Source: an uncultured Acidobacteriaceae bacterium (lineage in GTDB: Bacteria; Acidobacteriota; Terriglobia; Terriglobales; Acidobacteriaceae). From it: a stretch of DNA of 64,000 bases. This document shows, in pieces, positions 1-7,789 of this stretch (within the stretch, counting starts at the first letter, position 1; the number at the start of each line of letters is the position of its first letter). The position numbers and the translations under genes are program-made. The stretch covers positions 75,561 to 139,560 of the forward strand of contig CALFMO010000064.1 in NCBI GenBank assembly GCA_937879855.1, read 5' to 3'. The notes beneath the pieces were generated by a model, which ran no database searches, was not told the origin of the DNA, and saw only the letters and a list, made by a program, of their open reading frames with translations.

Positions 1-947
1 GAACCGGCGAGCAGCAGGCGCGCCAGCGCGTGAACTTTGAGGTGCTCGGCAAGCGTTGGGCCAGTGCGCGCCAGTCCTTGATGGAAGAGCAGCGTGTTCT
101 GATGAACGAAACCGAGAGGAACGAATTCGGTGAAGCCTCCGGTCTCGGATTGGATCTCGCGCAGCAGGCGCATCTGTCGCACCCAGTGCGCCGGAGTTTC
201 GGTGTGCCCATACATGAGGGTCGATGTGGTGCGAATGCCGCAGCGGTGCGCGGTGCGGATGACCTCGACCCACTGCGCGGTGGAAAGCTTGTTGGCCGAC
301 AGGACGTGGCGAATCTCGTCGTCGAGAATTTCGGCGGCGGTGCCAGGCAGCGTTCCGAGGCCGTTGTCGCGGAGCATGGAAAGATAGTCGGGCAGCGGCA
401 TGCCCGTGAGTTCCACGCCGTAGACAATTTCCATCGGCGAAAAGGCATGGATATGCATGCGCGGAACCGCCTGCTTGATCGCGCGGAGAATGTCGCGGTA
501 GTAGAACTTCGGGAGATCGCGGGGCAGGCCGCCTTGAATGCAGACTTCGGTCGCGCCCATTTGCCAGGCTTCGACCGCTTTTCGCGCCATGTCGTCGAGA
601 GAATGAAAATAGGCGTCCGACTCGCGCGGGCCGCGGCTGAAGGCGCAGAACTTGCATCCCACGAAACAGATGTTGGTGAAGTTGATGTTGCGGTTGACCA
701 CGTAGGTAACGATGTTGCCGGCGAGTTCGGCGCGCAGTTGGTTGGCGGCGACCAGCAGACCCAGGAGGTCGTGGCCTTCGGAGTAGGCTAGTTCGTAGGA
801 TTCATCCAGCGACAAGTGGGCGCCGTTTTGCGTCTCGAGTACTTTCTCTAACGAAGAACGCAATGCGGGAGTGAGTCGCCCGGCGATGTCAGACCATTCG
901 AGTGCCGGGAAGGATTCCAATTCCGATGTCGTGAGTTCGCGAAACAC
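1..947 (-). CDS. cofH: FO synthase subunit 2 (CofH), 3' end outside window
   Basis: This radical SAM enzyme joins the tyrosine-derived part to the diaminouracil substrate on the way to FO, the deazaflavin core of coenzyme F420. The reading frame is open from a GTG at 947 to the window edge, so the C-terminus is missing. A GGGAGGAAG ribosome site lies just upstream of the GTG. The radical SAM cluster motif C-x3-C-x2-C is seen at about residues 94, 98 and 101 (ICFVGCKFCAF). It follows the aldo/keto reductase and the other cof genes on the same strand, which fits a shared F420 role. CofH is favoured over CofG because a distinct CofG lies at 4654-5856; MqnC/MqnE relatives are the alternative. Confidence 0.88.
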   Translation of the reverse strand, partial: MFRELTTSELESFPALEWSDIAGRLTPALRSSLEKVLETQNGAHLSLDESYELAYSEGHDLLGLLVAANQLRAELAGNIVTYVVNRNINFTNICFVGCKFCAFSRGPRESDAYFHSLDDMARKAVEAWQMGATEVCIQGGLPRDLPKFYYRDILRAIKQAVPRMHIHAFSPMEIVYGVELTGMPLPDYLSMLRDNGLGTLPGTAAEILDDEIRHVLSANKLSTAQWVEVIRTAHRCGIRTTSTLMYGHTETPAHWVRQMRLLREIQSETGGFTEFVPLGFVHQNTLLFHQGLARTGPTLAEHLKVHALARLLLAG

Positions 948-1039
948 GGCTTCCTCCCAAGGGCTAGCCCTCGGCCCTCCTGGATTCAAAGTTTAGCACC
1001 GGCAGTTGTGCTAAGAGGTGATCGCCCCGGTCGGATGCG

Positions 1040-2032
1040 CTACACGGGAAACATTTCGGGGTTAGTTGTCGGCCCATCTAGATGCCCTACCAGTCGTTTT
1101 TCCAGTCCCTGACGAGCGGGCTGGAGTTGCTGCCGCAGGCGCTCTTTCTCCTGATCGTTAAGTGGCGAAAAACTTCGCGCGATCTCGACGTTGTGCGCGA
1201 GCATTTCGGGGCGCGGCATGCCCACAACTGCCGTGGTTACCGGAAGACTCATGGAATAGCGGAGAAGAGAAGGCATGTCTGCTTTCCCTGAACCGTCACC
1301 CACCAAAAACTCCTGGCCGGTCACCTTCATCGCGATTACACCTAGCTTCTTTGCATTGGCGGCGGGAAGTGCCGACTCTTCAAACCTTCCGTTTCGCGAG
1401 GCGTTGAGAGCCATCTGCACACAATCAAGGTCGTGGCGCTCGATGGCCTTGGCCATCACCTCTCCGTTGGTATGGCTGGTCATGCCGGCAAAGCGCGCCA
1501 TCTTTTGGTCGCGCGCTTCCATCAAACCTTTCAGAGCTCCGTTTCTGGCTTCGATTTTCTCCAGGTCGTCGGCTTGGCCAAGGCTGTGGATGTGGACCAG
1601 ATCCACGTGATCTGTCTGAAGTCGCTTGAGGCTCCCTTCCAGGCGGCGCAGGAATTCGTCGCGGGTGCGATCGGGAATTTTAGTTGCCAGCCAAACTTCC
1701 TTGCGGCGGGAAGCCATCACTTTGCCAACGCGAGTTTCGCTCTCGCCATCCCCGTAGGCGTACGCCGTGTCCAGGTACGTGATGCCGAGATCGATGGCGC
1801 GATTGAGGATCGCGCTCGCGCTCTCTTCGTCTTTGTACATGAGGAAGCGGCTGCCGCAGCCGAAGGCGAGAATCGAAACTTTTGCGCCGGTGCGTCCCAG
1901 AGTCCGCGAGGGGAGTGGATCGGGCCCGGGCTGCGCGTTGGCAATGTCCTTCAGCAATAAAAGGCTCGTCCCGGCCGCGGTTCCGAGTCCGATGTTTTCC
2001 AGAAACTGTCTGCGGGAGATTTCCTTGCTCAT
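1040..2032 (-). CDS. Tat-exported aldo/keto reductase
   Basis: An NAD(P)H-dependent aldo/keto reductase of 330 residues. The N-terminus carries a twin-arginine signal (SRRQF, then a hydrophobic stretch to about residue 33 ending ANAQ), so the folded enzyme is probably exported with its cofactor. The expected catalytic tetrad is visible as Asp88, Tyr93 (DTAYAYG), Lys118 (LATK) and His147 or His149 (VHIH). It lies between cofE and cofH on the same strand, 92 bp from cofH, so it may be cotranscribed with F420 genes, but nothing in the sequence shows that it uses F420. The substrate cannot be named. Confidence 0.85.
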   Translation of the reverse strand: MSKEISRRQFLENIGLGTAAGTSLLLLKDIANAQPGPDPLPSRTLGRTGAKVSILAFGCGSRFLMYKDEESASAILNRAIDLGITYLDTAYAYGDGESETRVGKVMASRRKEVWLATKIPDRTRDEFLRRLEGSLKRLQTDHVDLVHIHSLGQADDLEKIEARNGALKGLMEARDQKMARFAGMTSHTNGEVMAKAIERHDLDCVQMALNASRNGRFEESALPAANAKKLGVIAMKVTGQEFLVGDGSGKADMPSLLRYSMSLPVTTAVVGMPRPEMLAHNVEIARSFSPLNDQEKERLRQQLQPARQGLEKRLVGHLDGPTTNPEMFPV

Positions 2033-2077
2033 GGGTTCCTCCTCAACAGCTAGACGCGAAAAATCATTCCAGACAGT

Positions 2078-2875
2078 CTATCGGAATAGGTCGGCGGATG
2101 CGCTGCGCAGCAGGTCGCGGACTTTCCCGGAGCCGGGCTCGTAGCGAAATCCGCGGACGAGGCAGGCGGGGGCGCGGTTGAGTTTGCCGCAGACGAGGCC
2201 GGCGGCACAGGCGAGTTCGTCGGCGACGGCCTCGACGCTGGCGCGGAGCTCGTATCCGTGGGAGTCGCGGCGGCCCCGGTCGTCACGCAGCGGCTTCATT
2301 CCGGCGATGCCGATCGCAAATTCAGTGAGGCCTTCCCGCCAAGGGCGGCCGAAACTGTCGGTGATGATCACGGGAACGGCCACGCCGACGCGGCGTTTGA
2401 GCGCGCGGCGCAGGCCGGCGGCGGAGCGGTCGGGGTCCTCGGGAAGCAGAAGCGCGTGCGAGCCTCCGTTGACGTTGGACACGTCAACGCCGCTGTTGGC
2501 GCAGAGGAAGCCATGATGCGTCTCGGTGATGAGGACACCGTTCTTGCGGCGGATGACAGTGCGGCTCTCGCGTAAGGCTAGCTCGATGACGCGGGCGTCA
2601 AGGGCATATTGTTTCGCCCAGGCGAGGGATTCGCGTGACGGATTGATCGTGGCAAGATCGACGAGGCGCCCCTCGGCTTTGGAAACGATTTTATGTTTGA
2701 TGACCAGGATGTCGCCCGCTTGGAGGCGGAGACGCGAGCGGCGGAGGGCGTTCAGCAATTTGTCGGCGAGCGAATCGCCGGGACGGATTTCATCGGCGAG
2801 CGGAATCGGGATCAGGCGCAACTCGGACGCGGTACGGTCCGGTGCATTTTTTGGCCGCGATTGAGCGCGAGGCAT
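2078..2875 (-). CDS. cofE: Coenzyme F420:L-glutamate ligase (CofE)
   Basis: CofE adds glutamate residues to F420-0 using GTP, giving the poly-glutamylated coenzyme. The conserved N-terminal block LIPIPLADEIRPGD and the blocks LVIKHKIVSKAEGR, GVDVSNVNG and ITDSFGRPWREG match the family. The start is uncertain: the frame extends to an ATG at 2893, but the ATG at 2875 (MPRAQ) leaves a shorter lead before the conserved region, and neither has a clear ribosome site. The length of 265 residues fits stand-alone CofE rather than the longer FbiB fusion. A palindromic repeat (2900-2944) separates it from cofC. Confidence 0.87.
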   Translation of the reverse strand: MPRAQSRPKNAPDRTASELRLIPIPLADEIRPGDSLADKLLNALRRSRLRLQAGDILVIKHKIVSKAEGRLVDLATINPSRESLAWAKQYALDARVIELALRESRTVIRRKNGVLITETHHGFLCANSGVDVSNVNGGSHALLLPEDPDRSAAGLRRALKRRVGVAVPVIITDSFGRPWREGLTEFAIGIAGMKPLRDDRGRRDSHGYELRASVEAVADELACAAGLVCGKLNRAPACLVRGFRYEPGSGKVRDLLRSASADLFR

Positions 2876-2899
2876 AAAAAAGGCCAAACCCAAGACTAT

Positions 2900-2944
2900 G
2901 TGGGGACAGCCGCCCTCGGCTGTCCGTCGAGCGCAGCTCGACAG
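2900..2944. repeat. Palindromic repeat, A hairpin plus B hairpin
   Basis: The A hairpin has arms GGACAGCCG (2904-2912) and CGGCTGTCC (2917-2925). It is followed directly by the B hairpin with arms GTCGAGC (926-932 of that kilobase) and GCTCGAC. The unit is preceded by TGTGG. It lies between cofC and cofE. It belongs to the family repeated throughout this window. Confidence 0.9.
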
Positions 2945-3008
2945 GTTTTGAGATCACCAACAGCAACCCCATCATCTTAGGTTATCTGTTGCAGACCTGG
3001 GAAAGTCT

Positions 3009-3042
3009 TTACGGCTGGACGGGCAGAGTGCCCGTCCCCACA
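3009..3042. repeat. Palindromic repeat forming the cofC 3' end
   Basis: The arms are GGACGGGCA (3017-3025) and TGCCCGTCC (3029-3037), followed by CCACAC, so the element reads GTGTGGGGACGGGCA on the minus strand. The cofC stop codon lies inside or at its edge. The encoded tail is RVGTG, the same frame used by copies in other genes. Confidence 0.85.
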
Positions 3043-3671
3043 CGGGTGCGTGCGTAATCACGGGCGAGGCGCTGGGCGCGGGTTTCGCCAGGGAGCGACA
3101 TGAGTTCTTCCAGATCCGGAGGATTGTCGACGTCCACCGCAATTCCGGGAAGCTTCAACACGATGCACGGTTTCCCGGTGGCTTCGGCGGAGGCGTGGTG
3201 CGGTTTAAAGCTGTCGTTGCCGAAGCGGAGGGGAAACAGATTTGCGGGACGGCGGAAGGCGGCATTAGTTCCGCGTCCGTCGGCGGCTGGCACAAGCACG
3301 CTGCCTTCGGCGGGCGCATGCTTCACGATTTCGTCGAGTTCCCATGGTTGAATCAGCGGAATGTCGGCCGGGATCACCAGCGTGCTGTCCGCCCCGCGCT
3401 CGACGCAGACGAGTGTGGCCATCTCGATGGCCGCAGTTTCGCCAGGATTGTCGGGGTCGGGGATGACTTCGAATTTATATTCGCGGGCCAGCTTTACCGC
3501 GTAGGCATCGCTGGTCACCACCGCAACCTGTGGACGCCTTTTCCAGTTGTGTAGCGCCGTGAGTACGTCATGCAGCATGGCCTGGGCCAGCGCGGTGCGA
3601 GACGGTTGATCGAGAACGGCCGCCAAGCGCTGCTTTGCCGAAGACAAGTTCTTTACTGGAACAAGAATCAC
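3009..3671 (-). CDS. cofC: 2-phospho-L-lactate guanylyltransferase (CofC)
   Basis: CofC activates 2-phospholactate (or phosphoenolpyruvate in many bacteria) with GTP for transfer to FO by CofD. The chosen start is the GTG at 3671, giving a protein that begins MILVPVKNLSSAKQRL, the classic family N-terminus. This GTG overlaps the TGA of cofD as GTGA, which indicates translational coupling. The longer frame to 3869 runs inside cofD and is rejected. The 220-residue length is normal. The last residues (RVGTGTLPVQP) are encoded by a palindromic repeat, so the native C-terminus has been replaced or extended. Confidence 0.88.
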   Translation of the reverse strand: MILVPVKNLSSAKQRLAAVLDQPSRTALAQAMLHDVLTALHNWKRRPQVAVVTSDAYAVKLAREYKFEVIPDPDNPGETAAIEMATLVCVERGADSTLVIPADIPLIQPWELDEIVKHAPAEGSVLVPAADGRGTNAAFRRPANLFPLRFGNDSFKPHHASAEATGKPCIVLKLPGIAVDVDNPPDLEELMSLPGETRAQRLARDYARTRVGTGTLPVQP

Positions 3672-4657
3672 GGCTGTGGGTCCAGGCGTCGAAAGGTATT
3701 GCCGTGGGCTTGGCGCGCCTCGTCGGCGGGCGATGAAGAAACGAACGAGAGCACTTCGCGCGCGAGCGCAGCTTTGTCGTCCGCGGTGCGCATAATGGTT
3801 TGTGTGGCCTCGACAGTCAAGCCGTTGGCGCGAAGCAATTCGGCAGCGCGATTGTCGCGGTTGTCGCACACCAGGATGTCGATGAAGTCCTCATACGCGT
3901 GGGCGACTCCAACAATCGAGCAAGGAAGTCCTTGCGCGGCCATAAGAATTCCCGCCGGGCCAGCAACCGGAGCGCTGCCGACAATCGGGCTGATCGCGGC
4001 AACTTTTCCGCGACAGTGCAGCAGAGCCTCGCGAATGCCGGGCACCGCCAGAATCGGACCGATGCTGGTGATGGGATTGCTCGGCGCAATAATCACCGCG
4101 TCGGCAGACTCAATAGCTTCGATGACTCCGGGCGCGGGCTCGGCGTCGGAGGCTCCGGCGAAGCGCACGGAGTTCACTGGATCCTGATACCAGCGCTGCA
4201 CGAAATATTCTTCAAAGCTGAGTTCGCCGACGGGCGTATCCACGCGTGTTTCGACGCGCGAGTCGCTCATGGGCAGAACGCGCGCTTTGACGCCAAGTTT
4301 CTCGGAGATCACGGCGGTGGCGTCGGAGAGGGTTTTGCCCTCGGCCAGCAGGCGTGAACGCAACAGGTGCATCGCGAGGTCGCGGTCGCCGGTGTGGAAC
4401 CACGTTGGCTCGCCGAGTTGTCCCATGGCCTGCAGGCAGAGGAAAGTGTCGCCTTTCACCCCCCATCCGCGCTCGCGGCTGAGCATGCCGGAGAGCACGT
4501 AAGTGATGGAATCGATGTCAGGCGAAACGTAGAGTCCCCACCACAGCAGGTCGTCGCCGGTGTTGACGATCACGGTGATTTCCTCGGGAGGCATGACCTG
4601 CTGGAGTCCATCGATGAATTTGGCGCCGCCAGTGCCACCGCTGAGAACGCAGATCAT
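3668..4657 (-). CDS. cofD: 2-phospho-L-lactate transferase (CofD)
   Basis: CofD transfers the phospholactyl (or phosphoenolpyruvyl) group from the GDP-activated donor to FO, forming F420-0 or its dehydro form. The N-terminal GGTGGAKFIDGL, NTGDDLLWWGLYVSPDID and HTGDRDLAMH blocks are diagnostic. The length of 329 residues is normal. Its ATG overlaps the cofG TGA as ATGA, and its own stop overlaps the cofC start as GTGA, so cofG-cofD-cofC is a tightly coupled unit. Confidence 0.93.
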   Translation of the reverse strand: MICVLSGGTGGAKFIDGLQQVMPPEEITVIVNTGDDLLWWGLYVSPDIDSITYVLSGMLSRERGWGVKGDTFLCLQAMGQLGEPTWFHTGDRDLAMHLLRSRLLAEGKTLSDATAVISEKLGVKARVLPMSDSRVETRVDTPVGELSFEEYFVQRWYQDPVNSVRFAGASDAEPAPGVIEAIESADAVIIAPSNPITSIGPILAVPGIREALLHCRGKVAAISPIVGSAPVAGPAGILMAAQGLPCSIVGVAHAYEDFIDILVCDNRDNRAAELLRANGLTVEATQTIMRTADDKAALAREVLSFVSSSPADEARQAHGNTFRRLDPQP

Positions 4658-5856
4658 GCAGCCCTCTTCATGTTAGCGAGGCCTTGACCATCCGCGGCGG
4701 CGCGCAGTTTTTCCGACAACAGTCCGGGCTTGCCCATGACGGCGGGAAGAAATTCGGGATACACCGGCAGACGCTGGCGCAGCGCGAATCCCTTGGCTTC
4801 CGTCCGCAGGCGCAACTGTTCCAGATGCGGCCATGGCTTTTCCGGATTGATGTAGTCAGGGGTCAGCGGCGAGATCCCTCCCCAATCGTTGATGCCGGCG
4901 TCGACCAAATCATCATAGTAAGGCGCGGAGAGATTGGGAGGGGCCTGAATATTGACGTTGGGGAGTAGCAAGCGAGCTACTGCCACGGTGCGAAGCATCT
5001 CGCCGCGAGTGGGCTCGGGCCAGTGCGCCATGGGGATCGCCGGCTTGACGCGGAAATTCTGCACGATCACTTCCTGGATGTGGCCGTAGTGGTCGTTCAA
5101 ATCGCGGATCGCGAGCAGGGTGTCGACGCGGTCCTCCGCAGATTCGCCGATGCCGATAAGCAAGCCCGTGGTGAAGGGAACATTCTGTTTGCCGGCTTCT
5201 GCAATGGTGCGCAGGCGTTTCGCCGGGACTTTGTCGGGAGCATTGTCGTGAGCGGCTCCCGGGGCAAGCAGCGCGGAGTTCATGGTTTCGAGCATCAGGC
5301 CCATGCTGGGCGAGACCGCGGCCAGGCGCGCGATCCACTCCGCGCTGAGCAGGCCGGGATTGGAATGCGGAAGCAGGCTGGTCTCGCGCAGCACCAGTTC
5401 GCACATGGCTTCGAGATAGTGCAGCGTGGACTTGTAGCCGAGATGGCGCAATGTGTCGCGCATCTCGGGGAATAGCAATTCGGGCTTGTCGCCGAGGCTG
5501 AAGAGGGCTTCGGTGCATCCGAGTTTTTCGCCGGCGCGGGCGACCGCCAGGACTTCGTCGGGAGTCATTGTATGCGCGCCGGGATCGCCGGGATCGCGGC
5601 GGAAGGTGCAGTATCCGCAGTAGTCGCGGCAGAGATTCGTGAGCGGCAGAAAGACCTTGCGTGAATAAGTAATGACGCCGGGCTTGAAGCGCTCTTTGGC
5701 GGCGCGGGCCGCGGCGAGAAGTTCGGGAAGATCGTCGTCCGCGCACTGAATGAGGTGCGGTGCGGCCTCACGCGAGATGGGCACGCCGGGACGAATGTCC
5801 GCGAGCGCTGAGGCGCATGCGGCGCGGCTTGCAAGCGGATTGGAGAGGACAGCCAC
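4654..5856 (-). CDS. cofG: FO synthase subunit 1 (CofG)
   Basis: A radical SAM enzyme that works with CofH to build FO. The cluster motif C-x3-C-x2-C is at about residues 76, 80 and 83 (LCRDYCGYC), counted from the GTG at 5856. The frame is open to an ATG at 5919, but that ATG lies inside a palindromic repeat, so the internal GTG at 5856 or TTG at 5874 is preferred; this choice is uncertain. It heads the cof unit and is divergent from the flavin reductase at 6009. Confidence 0.88.
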   Translation of the reverse strand: MAVLSNPLASRAACASALADIRPGVPISREAAPHLIQCADDDLPELLAAARAAKERFKPGVITYSRKVFLPLTNLCRDYCGYCTFRRDPGDPGAHTMTPDEVLAVARAGEKLGCTEALFSLGDKPELLFPEMRDTLRHLGYKSTLHYLEAMCELVLRETSLLPHSNPGLLSAEWIARLAAVSPSMGLMLETMNSALLAPGAAHDNAPDKVPAKRLRTIAEAGKQNVPFTTGLLIGIGESAEDRVDTLLAIRDLNDHYGHIQEVIVQNFRVKPAIPMAHWPEPTRGEMLRTVAVARLLLPNVNIQAPPNLSAPYYDDLVDAGINDWGGISPLTPDYINPEKPWPHLEQLRLRTEAKGFALRQRLPVYPEFLPAVMGKPGLLSEKLRAAADGQGLANMKRAA

Positions 5857-5900
5857 GTTGACCGAATGATACAACGGCGCGGCATGGTAATGTAGGCGGT

Positions 5901-6004
5901 TACGTAGCCCCGGACGCATTCGTCCGAGGGTGTTCGTACCCGGCTTAATCGCCGCGGCGCGCTCGCTTTCGCTCGAAGGCGGACGAACGCGTCCGCCCCT
6001 ACGT
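5901..6004. repeat. Paired palindromic repeat (head-to-head)
   Basis: Two A hairpins face each other: CCCCGGACG/CGTCCG from 5908 and GGCGGACG/CGTCCGCC from 5978. The pair is bounded by ACGTAG on the left and CTACGT on the right, with a spacer rich in GCTCGCTTTCGCTCG. It fills the divergent region between cofG and the flavin reductase and therefore may overlap their promoters. Confidence 0.85.
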
Positions 6005-6008
6005 CGCT

Positions 6009-6509
6009 ATGAACATGACTGCCTCTGAATTCCGCAAGGCAATGGGGCGCTTCGCCACCGGGGTGACGATTGTTACGGTCGACCTCGACGGCCAGGTGCA
6101 TGGCATGACGGCCAATGCGTTCGCCTCGGTGTCGCTCGATCCCATGCTGGTGCTGGTTTGCGTGGATCACACCACGCGCACGCATGCGCATCTGCACGCC
6201 AAGAAACGATTCGGAATTAATGTGCTCTGCGAGGATCAGCGTGCGATCTCGGAATACTATGCGCATTCGGAGCGCGACCATGAACATGCCGAGGAAGAGG
6301 CTGGAGCGCGGTTTGAACGCACCCGGCACGGGACCCCGATGTTACAGGGATCGCTGGCCTATCTGGAGTGCCGCTTGCATTCTGCGCAAGATGCCGGCGA
6401 CCACACAATTTTTATTGCCGAGGTCGAAGAAGCGGTGGTGCAGGAGGGCGAACCGCTGCTCTTTTTTCGCGGGAAGTACCGGAAGGTCGGGGACGACGTC
6501 GAGAAGTAG
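6009..6509 (+). CDS. Flavin reductase-like FMN-binding protein
   Basis: A 166-residue protein of the flavin reductase split-barrel family, which binds FMN or FAD and reduces it with NAD(P)H, often feeding a partner oxygenase. Supporting blocks are FRKAMGRFATGVTIVT at the N-terminus, GMTANAFASVSLDP (the FMN-binding strand) and the C-terminal FRGKYRKV. No partner monooxygenase is adjacent. It is divergent from the F420 cluster, so a link to deazaflavin metabolism is possible but unproven. Confidence 0.85.
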   Translation: MNMTASEFRKAMGRFATGVTIVTVDLDGQVHGMTANAFASVSLDPMLVLVCVDHTTRTHAHLHAKKRFGINVLCEDQRAISEYYAHSERDHEHAEEEAGARFERTRHGTPMLQGSLAYLECRLHSAQDAGDHTIFIAEVEEAVVQEGEPLLFFRGKYRKVGDDVEK

Positions 6510-6578
6510 GGATGTCACTTTTGCGGCCCTCAAACATCTAATTCTTGTCAAAGAAAAGCAGCAGAATGGAGTGGAATC

Positions 6579-6995
6579 ATGGCCGAAAAGACGGCAGAGA
6601 AAGTTACGAAAACTGAGGCGGAGTGGAGGCAAGAACTGACGCCCGAGCAGTATCACGTGACCCGTGAGGCGGGGACGGAGTGTGCGTTTACCGGCGCCTA
6701 CTGGAATACGAAAGAGCCGGGAATGTATCACTGCGTGTGCTGCGGTGTGCCGCTGTTCGATTCGCAGACGAAGTTTAATTCCGGCACGGGCTGGCCGAGT
6801 TTCTACAAGCCTGGGGAAGCAAGCAACGTGGTCGAGCACCGGGATACGAAGTACGGCATGGTTCGGACCGAGGTGCGCTGTGCCAAGTGCGATGCGCATC
6901 TGGGGCACGTGTTCGAGGATGGTCCGCCGCCGACAGGGTTGCGGTATTGCATGAATTCAGCGTCGTTGGATTTCAGGCCCGTGGAGAAAAAGTAA
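6579..6995 (+). CDS. msrB: Cytoplasmic peptide-methionine (R)-S-oxide reductase MsrB
   Basis: MsrB reduces the R-epimer of methionine sulfoxide in proteins, with electrons from thioredoxin. The 138-residue protein has no signal peptide. Zinc cysteines are in CVCC (52, 55) and CAKC (101, 104), and the catalytic cysteine is Cys124 in RYCMNSASL. The family block GTGWPSFY is present. trxA follows 358 bp downstream, which fits the electron supply. A second, exported MsrB is at 10247. Confidence 0.95.
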   Translation: MAEKTAEKVTKTEAEWRQELTPEQYHVTREAGTECAFTGAYWNTKEPGMYHCVCCGVPLFDSQTKFNSGTGWPSFYKPGEASNVVEHRDTKYGMVRTEVRCAKCDAHLGHVFEDGPPPTGLRYCMNSASLDFRPVEKK

Positions 6996-7352
6996 CCCTC
7001 AGGGGCCAAAGCCCCGCATCCTATTGAGGCGTATGGCGCGACTGACGCCGTGACCTTCCCCGACTCGCAACGATCCCTTAGGATTCGTGCGAAAAGGTTG
7101 GGATCACAGGCGCTGGCAACGGGTTAGCCTTATCACTCTGAGTGCAGAGTCCCAGCCCAGCGCGAATGGCGAAAAGCCGGCCGATCACCGACCAGGAAGC
7201 CTTGCGACTTTCTTACCTCCCTCGGCATCTGATTACAGTGGTACGATAATAAGTTCGGCTCCCTTCGGGGAAGCACTTATACCGATCGCCCGGCAGCGTC
7301 GCCCGAAGGAGCGTCCGCCGAAAGCGCGACGTTCACAACGAGGAGAAACAAC
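6996..7352. other. Gene-free leader of trxA with several stem-loops
   Basis: No credible gene lies here. GGGGC/GCCCC at about 7004-7017 may end msrB. Further on, GATCCC/GGGATC (about 7074/7100), GCGCTGG (7110-7116)/CCAGCGC (7157-7163) with an inner ACTCT/AGAGT hairpin (7135/7146), and GGC-GAAAA-GCC (about 7168) form a chain of hairpins. I do not recognise a known riboswitch class. A GAGGAGA ribosome site precedes trxA. Confidence 0.45.
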
Positions 7353-7685
7353 ATGGCAGGTAACGGAATCGTCGAAGTCACCGATGCAAACTTCGACCAG
7401 GATGTTTTGAAATCGGAAAAGCCCGTTCTCGTAGACTTCTGGGCAACCTGGTGCGGCCCTTGCCGCGCTATCGCCCCCATCGTCGAAGAACTGGCCACCG
7501 AGTATCAGGGCAAGATAAAAATCGGCAAGATGGATGTCGACTCCAACAGCGCCACTCCGATGCGCTACAAAGTCACCGGCATTCCCACACTGTTGGTGTT
7601 CAAGGGAGGCCAGGTCGTCGAACAAATCGTCGGCTACAGGCCGAAAGACGCCATCGCCCAAGCTCTGAACAAGCACATTGGGTGA
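7353..7685 (+). CDS. trxA: Thioredoxin
   Basis: A 110-residue cytoplasmic thioredoxin with the active-site WCGPC (Cys34, Cys37) and the cis-proline loop TGIPTLLVF. It keeps reductases such as the Msr enzymes supplied with electrons. The AACGAGGAGAAACAAC ribosome site supports the start. A strong intrinsic terminator follows at 7722, so it is probably transcribed alone. Confidence 0.97.
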   Translation: MAGNGIVEVTDANFDQDVLKSEKPVLVDFWATWCGPCRAIAPIVEELATEYQGKIKIGKMDVDSNSATPMRYKVTGIPTLLVFKGGQVVEQIVGYRPKDAIAQALNKHIG

Positions 7686-7721
7686 AATAGCTTCTAGCTT
7701 TTAGCTCCTAGCTAAAATTTC

Positions 7722-7761
7722 AACGCACGCTGCCTTTTGAGAGCAGCGTGCGTTTTTATTT
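7722..7761 (+). terminator. Rho-independent terminator of trxA
   Basis: A perfect 12-bp stem, AACGCACGCTGC (7722-7733) and GCAGCGTGCGTT (7743-7754), with a 9-base loop, is followed by TTTATTT. It sits 37 bp after the trxA stop. A short AGCT-rich repeat tract (7688-7716) lies just before it. Confidence 0.93.
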
Positions 7762-7789
7762 GTGGAGCGCCACATCGGAACACAATAAA

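Noticed and set aside
30..791. Plus-strand open frame of 253 codons at the left edge.
   Set aside because: It is the opposite strand of cofH, whose radical SAM motifs are clear on the minus strand.
3669..3869. Longer N-terminus of CofC.
   Set aside because: The extra region lies within cofD and lacks family match; the GTGA overlap gives the correct MILVPVKNL start.
7060..7190. Known riboswitch (cyclic-di-GMP, TPP, SAM, cobalamin) before trxA.
   Set aside because: None of the conserved core sequences of these classes was found.
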